Shown here: in pieces, positions 16,963-24,649 of the stretch | How the letters are laid out: each line of letters opens with the position of its first letter | Numbering within the stretch: the stretch's first letter is position 1 | Source of the DNA: Thermoanaerobaculia bacterium | Lineage (GTDB): Bacteria; Acidobacteriota; Thermoanaerobaculia; Multivoradales; J023 | Direction of reading: 5' to 3' | Assembly: GCA_030431255.1 (NCBI GenBank) | Contig: JAUIJL010000032.1 | Location: forward strand, 1 to 64,000 | DNA: 64,000 nucleotides | Notes under the pieces: generated by a model | Seen by the model: only the letters and a program-made list of their open reading frames with translations | Told to the model about the DNA's origin: nothing | Database searches by the model: none | Program-made: the position numbers and the translations under genes

Positions 16963-18060
16963 CTAAGCGACGGCGCTCGAGGTGACCTCGAGGGGGCCGG
17001 CATGGTCGAGGATGTCGTCGGGAATGGGTCGCAAGGCCTGTTCGATGACCTTCAGGTCGGCCCCCGGTCGATGGGCGTTTTGGGAGAGCGTGCGTCGCCA
17101 AGCGCGGGCTCCCCGATGGCCGACGAAGAGATTCACCATATGGCGGGTGATCCGCCCCAAGGGAATACCTTCGTCCAATTGATCGGAAATGTAGCGCATC
17201 AGACGTTCGACCACCTCGCGACGGGTAGGGATCGAAGCCCGTGGGTCGAAGAGGGCGCGATCCGTCTCGGCGAAGCTGTAAGGTCGGGCGTAGGCGGCTC
17301 GGCCGATCATCACCGCGTCCACGGGCTGCCCATGGCGCGGGGCGAGGTGGGAGAGGGCTTGGTCCAAATCCAAGATGCCGCCGTTGGTTTCGATCACCAG
17401 GTCGGGACGCTCGGCTTTCAGCCGATGGACCTCTTCGTGACGAAGGGGCGGGATCTCACGATTTTCCTTGGGGGACAAGCCCTGGAGCCACGCCTTTCGG
17501 GCATGGACGGAAAATCGATCGCACCCCGCCCGAGACACCGTGTCGACGAAGCTCAGCATGTGCTCGTAGGTGTCGATTTCGTCGATGCCGATGCGATGTT
17601 TGACGGTCACCGGTAGGTCCACTTTCGCGCGCAGGGTCGCCACACAATCCGCGACCCGTTCCGGCTCGGCCATCAAACAAGCCCCGAATCGCCCTTTCTG
17701 CACCCGATCGCTCGGACAACCGACATTCAGATTGACCTCGTCGTAGCCCAAATCCTCGGCAATGTGAGCACATTCGGTCAGGGCCTCGGGATCGTCACCG
17801 CCCAACTGGAGCGAGATCGGATGCTCGTCCGGGTGATACGCGAGAAGTCGTTCCCGTTCCCCGTGCAGGATCGCGCCGGTGGTGACCATCTCCGTGTACA
17901 ACAGACTATGGCGGGAGATACACCGGAACAGAAAACGGAAATGGCGATCCGTGCGGTCCATCATCGGCGCCACGGAGAGGGGACGGGTGATTCCCCGTCG
18001 TTCCGCGATGTCGGGTCGAGAAGGGGGCGGTGTGGAGATGGGTTGCTTCAGATCGGTCAT
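16963..18060 (-). CDS. dusA: tRNA-dihydrouridine(20/20a) synthase
   Basis: A 365-residue FMN enzyme that reduces uridine in the tRNA D-loop with NADPH. It carries VAPMMDRTDRHFRFLFR, EMVTTGAILHG, SLQLGGDDPE, and the family signature NLNVGCPSDRVQKGRFGACLM with the catalytic Cys. VKHRIGID and the later FSVHARKAWLQGLSPKENR are DusA-type rather than DusB-type. It lies 34 bases after the FHA-AAA+ gene and 34 before the dipeptidase, so all three are likely cotranscribed. Confidence 0.93.
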   Translation of the reverse strand: MTDLKQPISTPPPSRPDIAERRGITRPLSVAPMMDRTDRHFRFLFRCISRHSLLYTEMVTTGAILHGERERLLAYHPDEHPISLQLGGDDPEALTECAHIAEDLGYDEVNLNVGCPSDRVQKGRFGACLMAEPERVADCVATLRAKVDLPVTVKHRIGIDEIDTYEHMLSFVDTVSRAGCDRFSVHARKAWLQGLSPKENREIPPLRHEEVHRLKAERPDLVIETNGGILDLDQALSHLAPRHGQPVDAVMIGRAAYARPYSFAETDRALFDPRASIPTRREVVERLMRYISDQLDEGIPLGRITRHMVNLFVGHRGARAWRRTLSQNAHRPGADLKVIEQALRPIPDDILDHAGPLEVTSSAVA

Positions 18061-18094
18061 GGTGGGCCTCGTCGGGCCGGATTATAAGCGCTTG

Positions 18095-20017
18095 CTAGGT
18101 AATGCCGTAGAGCATGGCTTTGGCGGCCAAGGTATTGCGCGAGATGCCCATCAGCTTGGCAGCCTCCCGTTTGTTGCCGTCGGTGCGCCGGAGCGCTTCC
18201 CGGATCAGCTCCGACTCCACCTCCGCCAAGCGCTCTCTCAGATCGAGGGAATCCCTTTCCTCCAGCTCTCGCAGCTCCGGCGGCACGGTTTGGGTGTCGG
18301 AGGCTTCGGTGGACGAAGCGTCCTCCGAAGCGCTCAGCTTGGGGCTGAGCAGGGATGAATCGAGCACTTGTCCGGACGTGGAGCGCTGCACGGCCCGGCG
18401 CAGCTCGTGCTGTAGCTCCCGGATATTGCCGGGCCACGGATAGACGAGCAGCAGGTCGAGCGCTTTCTGGCTGATGCCCCGCAGTCGCACGCCTTTTGCC
18501 GCGCTGAAGCGCTGCACGAACCCTTGGATCAACACGGGTAGATCGTCTTGGCGAAGCCGCAGGGGCGGGATTTGAACCACATCGGCCGCGAGTCGGTAGT
18601 AGAGGTCGGCGCGGAAGGTGCCGTCGTCGACCCGCCGCTCCAAATCCACATTGGTGGCGGCGATCACCCGCACGTCCACCTTGCGCAGCTCGCCTCCCAC
18701 GGGCTGTACCTCGCCGTATTCGAGCGCCCGCAACAGCTTGGCTTGGAGGTCGAGATGCAGCTCGCCGATCTCGTCTAGGAAGAGGGTGCCCCGCTGAGCG
18801 CGGACGAAGCAGCCGGGCCTGGCGGCGACGCCGGTGGCCGCACCCTTGGCCACTCCGAACATCTCCGCTTCGAGCAGATTACCGGGGATCGCCGCGCAAT
18901 TGATGGTGATGAAGGGCGCGGTCGCCCGGGGCGAGGATCGATGCAGGGTTTGGGAGATCATCTCCTTGCCCGAGCCGGTCTCACCGAGCACCAATACGGG
19001 ATAGTCGCTGTCCGCGACGGCTTCCATGTCCCGGTAGAGCCGCATCATGGCTTCGCCGTGGCTCTCCAGATAACCGTCGGGAAATTGGAGCCGTCCCGGA
19101 TCGATATCCGTGGGAGCTTCCTGTTGGGCGGAGCCGACACCGGCGATCAAGGTGCCGAGGAATTTCATCAGCGGCTCGTTGGGCTCGGGAGGATTCTCGT
19201 CCACCAAGAGCAATAGCTGGGTCTCGTTCTGGGCCACGGGCACCATGCCGGCGAAGCCGTGATCCAGGATTAGGCCGATCCAGGCACGCTGCTCGAGGCT
19301 GGATTGGGCCGCGAGCTCTAGATCCCCCTGACACCTTTGCAGCTCCGAGCGGATGGTCTCGAAGGGACCCCAGGTGGCGGTCCAGACCCACTCACCGCCC
19401 GGTGGTAAGGAGAGCAGCGCGGCCGACGCATAGCCGAGGCGGGCGGCGATCGATTCCAACGCGGACTCTTGATGGCTTCCCGGATGGGCGGCCAATCGCG
19501 CGGTGAGATTACCCAGCCACTCGAAAAGCGGTGCCGCGGCCAGCTCCTCGTGGGTGGAAAAATCGGTTTCCCGTTGCCACAGATCCGTTTCCGCCCGAGT
19601 CGCGGTCAGCGCCATCGGTCGATCCATGTCCGGAGTCTTGAAGTCCTCGAAAACCAGGGCGACCCGGGCGTCTTCCGGCTGCACCTCCTCGAGCCGAAAG
19701 ACGGCCGAGCCCAGGGCCAGCTCGTCCCCGGGAAGAATCTTCGATAGGGCCGATCGGCGCCCGTTGACCCAGGTTCCGTTCTTGCTTTCTTGATCCTCCA
19801 CAATGACCCCGTCGGGGGTGACCGAGAGCACCGCATGGCGTCGAGAAATGCCCGGGCCTTCCAACACCAGCTGATTGCCCGGATGGGCGCCGATGGCCAT
19901 GGTGCTCGACGACAGAACCAGCGTGATCGGCTGACCGTCGAGCTCACCGACCAAGCGGTAGGCAGTTTCGGGCGCGGGCGGCTCGGATGGAGAGAATGGG
20001 CTCATGGGTAAAGTCAT
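18095..20017 (-). CDS. FHA-domain AAA+ transcription activator of the sigma-54 type (variant GAFTGA loop)
   Basis: A 640-residue regulator. An N-terminal FHA domain (about residues 38-108: ISRRHAVLSV, ESKNGTWVNGRR) binds phosphothreonine peptides. A middle region with GAF-like features is followed by the AAA+ domain (about 330-560): Walker A LGETGSGKEM, Walker B GTLFLDEIGE, and arginine-finger region. A Fis-type HTH ends the protein (KREAAKLMGISRNTLAAK). The loop that contacts sigma-54 reads KGAATGVAA in place of KGAFTGA; it lacks the key Phe, so activation through sigma-54 is doubtful. Neither possible start (20017 or 20005) has a clear ribosome-binding site. It heads a gene train with dusA and the M19 dipeptidase. 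Confidence 0.88.
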   Translation of the reverse strand: MTLPMSPFSPSEPPAPETAYRLVGELDGQPITLVLSSSTMAIGAHPGNQLVLEGPGISRRHAVLSVTPDGVIVEDQESKNGTWVNGRRSALSKILPGDELALGSAVFRLEEVQPEDARVALVFEDFKTPDMDRPMALTATRAETDLWQRETDFSTHEELAAAPLFEWLGNLTARLAAHPGSHQESALESIAARLGYASAALLSLPPGGEWVWTATWGPFETIRSELQRCQGDLELAAQSSLEQRAWIGLILDHGFAGMVPVAQNETQLLLLVDENPPEPNEPLMKFLGTLIAGVGSAQQEAPTDIDPGRLQFPDGYLESHGEAMMRLYRDMEAVADSDYPVLVLGETGSGKEMISQTLHRSSPRATAPFITINCAAIPGNLLEAEMFGVAKGAATGVAARPGCFVRAQRGTLFLDEIGELHLDLQAKLLRALEYGEVQPVGGELRKVDVRVIAATNVDLERRVDDGTFRADLYYRLAADVVQIPPLRLRQDDLPVLIQGFVQRFSAAKGVRLRGISQKALDLLLVYPWPGNIRELQHELRRAVQRSTSGQVLDSSLLSPKLSASEDASSTEASDTQTVPPELRELEERDSLDLRERLAEVESELIREALRRTDGNKREAAKLMGISRNTLAAKAMLYGIT

Positions 20018-20084
20018 TATAGGTCCGGTCCGAGGTCGGAATGGACCTCTGGGGACCTTGAATCCGTGCTTCGCGGGTCGCCGA

Positions 20085-20747
20085 TTAGTCGGCGAAAAGG
20101 AAGAAGCTCAAGCCGCTGTAGATCCAAAAGATCCCGACGATCCTGAGTACCCAGAGAAGGTTCGAGACTCCGAGCAAGAAGAAGTTATGCACGGGAAAGG
20201 GGATTCTTAGCGGATCATGGGCCCTGCCGACAGTCAAATAACCCCAAGCCGCGAAGTTGACCGTCAGACCGATGGTGAGCTGAAAAACGGCGCGCACGGT
20301 GTCGAGGCACAGGGGAGGCTGTCGGCCGGTAGCGGCCCAAGCGAGACTGCCGAGCAGGAGCAACAGAGGGGCGAAAATGCCTGGGGCCAAGACCCAACGA
20401 TAGCGGTAGGCGAAGGTGAAGAATCGCTCGAGATGCCAACGATAGCGCTCCCGGCATCGGGCGTTTTGGACGCCTCCACGGTGATGGATCTCCAAGGCGA
20501 CGCCCTCGCCGCGGGCCAAGACTTGGTTGGACCAAAGGCATTTTCGGGAGGCGACCCAGACCATGTAGGGGCGGGCGATGAAACGATGGCCGAGCATCAA
20601 GCCGACGCCGATTCCCAGGCTCCAGCCAATGGGCTCAGGGTGTCGGACGAAAAGGAAGAGCACTACCGGGATAAATAGGAAGAGCAGGACTCCGAGCCCC
20701 TGCGCCTTCCAGGCGGAGGTTGGAAGATCGGGCTCTTTCGAGCTCAT
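20085..20747 (-). CDS. Multi-pass membrane protein of unknown function
   Basis: A 220-residue protein with about five hydrophobic segments (GLGVLLFLFIPVVLFLFV near residues 17-35, then near 44-62, 116-135, 148-166 and 182-202). A loop of about 45 residues between the second and third segments is rich in Arg, His and Trp. I do not recognise the family. Its start codon overlaps the stop codon of the kinase gene (ATGA), so the two are translationally coupled and probably act in one process. Confidence 0.65.
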   Translation of the reverse strand: MSSKEPDLPTSAWKAQGLGVLLFLFIPVVLFLFVRHPEPIGWSLGIGVGLMLGHRFIARPYMVWVASRKCLWSNQVLARGEGVALEIHHRGGVQNARCRERYRWHLERFFTFAYRYRWVLAPGIFAPLLLLLGSLAWAATGRQPPLCLDTVRAVFQLTIGLTVNFAAWGYLTVGRAHDPLRIPFPVHNFFLLGVSNLLWVLRIVGIFWIYSGLSFFLFAD

Positions 20748-21775
20748 GGGGCCTCTCCATTGAAAATAGATTCGCAGATCGAGCGTTGTTCCTCAGCTTT
20801 GACGGCCAGGGCGAATTGGCAGCGAGCCTTCAGCAGATTATGGTCCCCGGCGATCGGAAACCGGCTCCGGTCCTCTCGAAAATAGCTGTTCTCGGTGGCG
20901 TCGGTGCAGAAACGGGCCGCCAGCTCGAGACAAATTCTCTCGATTCCCGGCACCAGGGAGTGGCGCTCCTCCTCGGTGATCGGCCCGATGGCCTGAAGCC
21001 AAGCCCCGGCGGAAGCGCGAAATAGATCCAGATTGAAGTCGCAACGCTCCGGGTCTTCCTCACCGGCGGGATTGCACCAGCTGCGCCAAGCGTCGCCCAT
21101 TTCCGCGGCCAGGCTTTGAAAGCCGATGGTGTCGAGATCCACCATGCAGATTCCGACGCTTCCGGTGGCATCGAAACGAAGGTTCGAGATCTTGGGATCC
21201 CCGTGGCAGACCCGCTCCGGCAGGTCGAGCCGACCCGGGCCGTCCAACCAAGCCTGCCAGCGGTCGAGGATCGAGCGACCGAGCTTCCTGGCCGGGACCT
21301 CCAGCGGGTGGTCGTCACAGCTCTCCAGGGCGTTTCGGAGATGATCCATATGGCCCAAGGTGTTGTGGATGTCGCGCTTTGGGGCTTTTAGATCGGGCTG
21401 CCAATCGGTCAAGGCGCAGTGGAATCGACCCAGCAGCTCGCCGGCGGCCCGAGCCTGGACCGCTGAATCTAGACGATGGGCGGTCGAGCCCGGAATGAAG
21501 GTCATCGCCCGCCAGAATCCGGATGTATCCGTCGAGAAGAGGTCTCCGGCGCGGGTGGGAAGCATTCGCGGGGTGGCCAAACCCTGTTGATTCAGGCGTT
21601 CCGTCAGGGCGTGGATGTCCTGCTGGATGGCGGGATCAAAGATCGGATTGACCCATTGCAACACCGCGTCGGGACCCGGGCCGACCATGAAGGTGCGGTT
21701 GATCAACCCGTCGTCCGCGGGTCGGATCGGACCATCGAGGTGCCAGTCGGCCAATGCTTCTTCAGGTGTCTTCAA
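20744..21775 (-). CDS. Phosphotransferase, APH/NahK-like sugar kinase
   Basis: A 343-residue kinase of the aminoglycoside phosphotransferase fold. The catalytic loop is VCHGDPKISNLRF (Asp and Asn in the Brenner pattern), and the metal-binding loop is MVDLDTIG. The KISN and DLDT variants are those of N-acetylhexosamine 1-kinase (NahK) rather than of antibiotic kinases. Near the N-terminus is NRTFMV with an ATP-binding strand VLQWVNP. The probable substrate is a sugar or amino sugar, phosphorylated at C1 in the cytoplasm. Its stop overlaps the start of the membrane protein 20085-20747. No antibiotic link is supported. Confidence 0.82.
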   Translation of the reverse strand: MKTPEEALADWHLDGPIRPADDGLINRTFMVGPGPDAVLQWVNPIFDPAIQQDIHALTERLNQQGLATPRMLPTRAGDLFSTDTSGFWRAMTFIPGSTAHRLDSAVQARAAGELLGRFHCALTDWQPDLKAPKRDIHNTLGHMDHLRNALESCDDHPLEVPARKLGRSILDRWQAWLDGPGRLDLPERVCHGDPKISNLRFDATGSVGICMVDLDTIGFQSLAAEMGDAWRSWCNPAGEEDPERCDFNLDLFRASAGAWLQAIGPITEEERHSLVPGIERICLELAARFCTDATENSYFREDRSRFPIAGDHNLLKARCQFALAVKAEEQRSICESIFNGEAP

Positions 21776-21839
21776 GGGCTAGGATTTTTTCAGCGTTACG
21801 GATCGGCACGTGAGGGTCAACGTTAAGACGCGAGCACTA

Positions 21840-21884
21840 TGGTGCGAAAGACTCTGGTGCGAAAGACTCTGGTGCGAAAGACTA
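21840..21884. repeat. 15-bp tandem repeat TGGTGCGAAAGACTC at a stop codon
   Basis: Three head-to-tail units (21840-21854, 21855-21869, 21870-21884). The end of the third (ACTA) contains the minus-strand stop codon of the TonB-like gene, and the unit resembles the gene's own last codons read on the minus strand (TTCGCACCA against TTCGCCCCA). Confidence 0.9.
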
Positions 21885-23489
21885 TGGGGCGAACCGCAGC
21901 GTCAGTCGATGGAAGACCGCGACCGGCTCTCCGTCGCGGGTGGCGGGACGGAATCGCCAGCGTTGAACCGCTTCCACCGCGGCTTCGCTGATGCCGTGGG
22001 GAAGCCCTTCGAGCACCTCCACCCGGCTCACCCGTCCGTCGCGGCCCACCACGACTTCCAGGGTTACGGTGCCTTGGACGCCGGTCGCCCAGGCACTTTG
22101 TGGGTAGGTCGGCAAGGGTGACACAAAACGGCTCGGAGGTGTGAAATCTCCTCGCCACGGTAAGGGATCGTCCAGGGTGCCCTTGGCCGAAGCTCCGGCG
22201 ACGGCGCTGTTGTTTGGGAGTGGATCCGGGTCGGGAGTGGATCCCGAGGCGTCCCCGCCGGAAGCATCTGGGGTGGTCGTGACGGGGGTGTTGAGATCGG
22301 CCGGGGGATCTTCCAAGGAGAATCGAAACGCGAGGCGGTAAGAGCTTTCCACCGGCACGTTGTCGCGCAGCGCGGGCTGAAATTGCCAGGTGCGGAACGT
22401 TTCCAGGGCCGCGCGATCCAAAGCCGGAGAGGCGGAACGCCGGACCCGGGCGCTGCGCACATAACCGTCGGCGCTGATCGTGCCTTCCAGCACCACGGTG
22501 CCTTGCTCCCGGGCTCGGCGCGACGCCTCGGGATAGGTGGGCTGTGGTGAGAAGACCTTTTGGGGTGGCTCGAACGACGGATTGGAAGCCACCACCGGCT
22601 CGGCCTCCTCGGTTTCGGCCTCCTCGGTTTCGGCCTCCTCGGTGCCGATCCTTTGGGCTTGGGCCCGGGGCGTTGACGGCGATGGGCCGGGAGCTGATGC
22701 CGGCGTCGTGAGTGTCGGCGTCACCGGAGCGTCTTGCGGAGCAGTGCTCGGAGCGACGGTGGACCTGGTTTCGGGGCGCTCGTCCCCGACGTCAACCCTA
22801 GGTCTTTGGTCTGCTCCAGGTCCGACGCCGCGACCGGGCTCCAGCTCCGGGAAAGTGACGGCGATGGGCTCACTCTCCGGGGGCAGCTCTTCCACCCAGG
22901 ACGTCGGCTTCCCGGCGGTGTCGAGCTCGGCGGTCGTGGAGGCCTGATCGTCGTCTGCGTGGGTGGCGGATGGAACGTCGGATCCTGACGCCCCAGGTGT
23001 CGAGATCGGTAGCGTCGAGGATGAGTCGGAATCGGAGTCGTCCGAAGTCACGGCTGAATCAGCAGTCGAATCAGCGTCTGAGGCCGGGGGAGGTGCCTGA
23101 GGGCGGCTCCAGAAAAGGGCAGCCAGAAGCGTGATGACGACGACCGCCAAGACACCGAGAATCCAGAATTTTTGGCGGCTCCTCCCTGGCGGCCTCCGGC
23201 CCGTCGGATGTCCCGCGGCTCGCCGTTTCGGGGTCGGCGGAGCTGGAAGGGAGTCAACGGGCAGCTGGTTTTTGAGCGATGGCTTCGGCGTCGGCTCTGG
23301 GTCCTCTCGGCCCTCGGGCTGAGGCGATGTCGCCGTTTGACGTGGCGGCTGATAGGCAGGGGGCGGCTTCGAGTCGTCGGCATATTTGGCCTCCAACAAA
23401 TCGAAGTACGACCGAAAGCGTGGTGATTCGGTGTCGGCGCCGTTGACGTCTGTCTCGGCGGGTTCTTGTTTGGAGGTTGAGCGGCTCAC
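21882..23489 (-). CDS. TonB-type energy transducer with two C-terminal domains
   Basis: A 535-residue protein. The N-terminus is cytoplasmic and Pro/Arg-rich (about 1-112), then one membrane segment (FWILGVLAVVVITLLAALFW, about 113-132). A 200-residue disordered periplasmic linker (Ser/Asp/Pro/Thr) contains the triple repeat TEEAETEEAETEEAE. Two TonB-C domains follow (about 310-400 and 445-535), each with QPTYPEASRR- or LPTYPQSAW-like openings and a closing WRFRP or WQFQP core. TonB transmits proton-motive-force energy to outer-membrane receptors. Two receptor-binding domains in one chain is uncommon, and no exbB/exbD or receptor gene is adjacent. Start codon 23489 sits 35 bases from a TATAAT box. 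Confidence 0.82.
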   Translation of the reverse strand: MSRSTSKQEPAETDVNGADTESPRFRSYFDLLEAKYADDSKPPPAYQPPRQTATSPQPEGREDPEPTPKPSLKNQLPVDSLPAPPTPKRRAAGHPTGRRPPGRSRQKFWILGVLAVVVITLLAALFWSRPQAPPPASDADSTADSAVTSDDSDSDSSSTLPISTPGASGSDVPSATHADDDQASTTAELDTAGKPTSWVEELPPESEPIAVTFPELEPGRGVGPGADQRPRVDVGDERPETRSTVAPSTAPQDAPVTPTLTTPASAPGPSPSTPRAQAQRIGTEEAETEEAETEEAEPVVASNPSFEPPQKVFSPQPTYPEASRRAREQGTVVLEGTISADGYVRSARVRRSASPALDRAALETFRTWQFQPALRDNVPVESSYRLAFRFSLEDPPADLNTPVTTTPDASGGDASGSTPDPDPLPNNSAVAGASAKGTLDDPLPWRGDFTPPSRFVSPLPTYPQSAWATGVQGTVTLEVVVGRDGRVSRVEVLEGLPHGISEAAVEAVQRWRFRPATRDGEPVAVFHRLTLRFAP

Positions 23490-23530
23490 GATAATTGAAG
23501 GCCGGGCGATGGGTCCGACCCTGCACCGAG

Positions 23531-23536
23531 ATTATA
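23531..23536 (-). promoter_or_regulatory. -10 box TATAAT upstream of the TonB-like gene
   Basis: On the minus strand TATAAT lies 42 bases before the start codon, with transcription expected near 23524. The -35 position (17-bp spacing) reads GAGACC, a poor match, so an activator may be needed. Confidence 0.4.
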
Positions 23537-23632
23537 CGCGGTCCATGATCACTGGTCTCGACCGAGACCGCCGCCTCCGCGGAACCGGAGGACAGTCTTG
23601 AGAAGATCGGCAGCCCTTGCTAATTTGCCGCC

Positions 23633-24649
23633 ATGCTTGCATTGCTTGACCACGTAGCCGGTTTTTCCATGTCGGTGCTGCCCTCCAGCCGCAAGCTCTT
23701 CGCCGATGGCTGGGGTTTGTCCCAGGACGCCCTGGCGGAGCATTTTCAATCGGCCGTAGATCCAGCCATCCTGTCCCAAACCCCTCCATTGACCATCCGT
23801 TGGGGACCCTGGAGCTCGGGCGAAAAAGGGGTCAGATGCCGGGAGGGGACCTATGCCGGACCGGTGAAAGACCTGCCCGAGCCATTGACCACCGGCCGCA
23901 TTCTCGACGTCCGCCCGAGCGATTCCGGCCCCTCCTCAGGAGAATCGATCTCACGAGAATCGGTGGAAGACGGTGAGGAGCGGGTGCCCCGCCGTTGCCT
24001 CCTATTCGGGGCGTGGTCGGACGAGGGCTGGCGCAAGCGGTTCCGAATCGCCCAACGACTGGCGAGCCGTGGAGTCGCGACCGTGATCCACGAAACACCT
24101 TTTCACGGCAGCCGACGGATCTATGAAGGCGGCAGCCCGATTCGTCGGGTGGACGAGCATGCCCTCCTGACCCGGATGACCGCAGTCGAAGGCGTGGCCC
24201 TGCTCAAGGCCTTGAGCCCGGGCACCGATCGCTGGGTCGTGGCGGGTTTCAGCATGGGGGCGTCCCATGCGGGAGCGGTGCTGGCCTTATCCGGTGAGCC
24301 CTTGGCCGGAGCGCTTTTTGCCGTCGGCTACTCGCCGTCGATTCCGTTCATCGACGGCGTGCTGCGGAAATACGTGGCTTGGTCGGCTCTCGGTGGCCGA
24401 GACACCGCCGAAGAGCAGCTACGGGAGCTGCTCGGCAGCATCTCCCTGCTGCGGCTCGAAAAACCGGTGAGCCCGGATCGGATCCTCTTGGTGGGCGCTC
24501 GCGGCGATGCCTTCATACCCCGTTGGGCGGTGGAGGGGCTGGCGGACGCCTGGCGCGGCACCCGGGTCCAATGGCGCCCGGGTGGCCACGGCAGCCTCTA
24601 CCTCTTCGAACGGGACTTCATGGCTCAGACCATCGTCGATCAGTTTTGA
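23633..24649 (+). CDS. Alpha/beta-hydrolase, ABHD18/DUF2048-like
   Basis: A 338-residue protein with an alpha/beta-hydrolase fold. The nucleophile elbow is VAGFSMGASHAG (Ser in GxSxG), and the oxyanion and acid region appear as ILLVGARGDAFIP and GGHGSLY (His). The N-terminal 100 residues and the sequence HETPFHGSRR match DUF2048/ABHD18-type proteins, whose natural substrates are unknown. There is no signal peptide. The start at 23633 has no clear ribosome-binding site, and ATG 23669 is an alternative. It converges with the ADOP permease gene, overlapping its stop region by 10 bases. Confidence 0.75.
   Translation: MLALLDHVAGFSMSVLPSSRKLFADGWGLSQDALAEHFQSAVDPAILSQTPPLTIRWGPWSSGEKGVRCREGTYAGPVKDLPEPLTTGRILDVRPSDSGPSSGESISRESVEDGEERVPRRCLLFGAWSDEGWRKRFRIAQRLASRGVATVIHETPFHGSRRIYEGGSPIRRVDEHALLTRMTAVEGVALLKALSPGTDRWVVAGFSMGASHAGAVLALSGEPLAGALFAVGYSPSIPFIDGVLRKYVAWSALGGRDTAEEQLRELLGSISLLRLEKPVSPDRILLVGARGDAFIPRWAVEGLADAWRGTRVQWRPGGHGSLYLFERDFMAQTIVDQF

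Noticed and set aside
20744-21775. Antibiotic (aminoglycoside) resistance gene
   Set aside because: The fold matches, but the active-site variants fit sugar kinases of the NahK type and there is no mobile element or resistance context.
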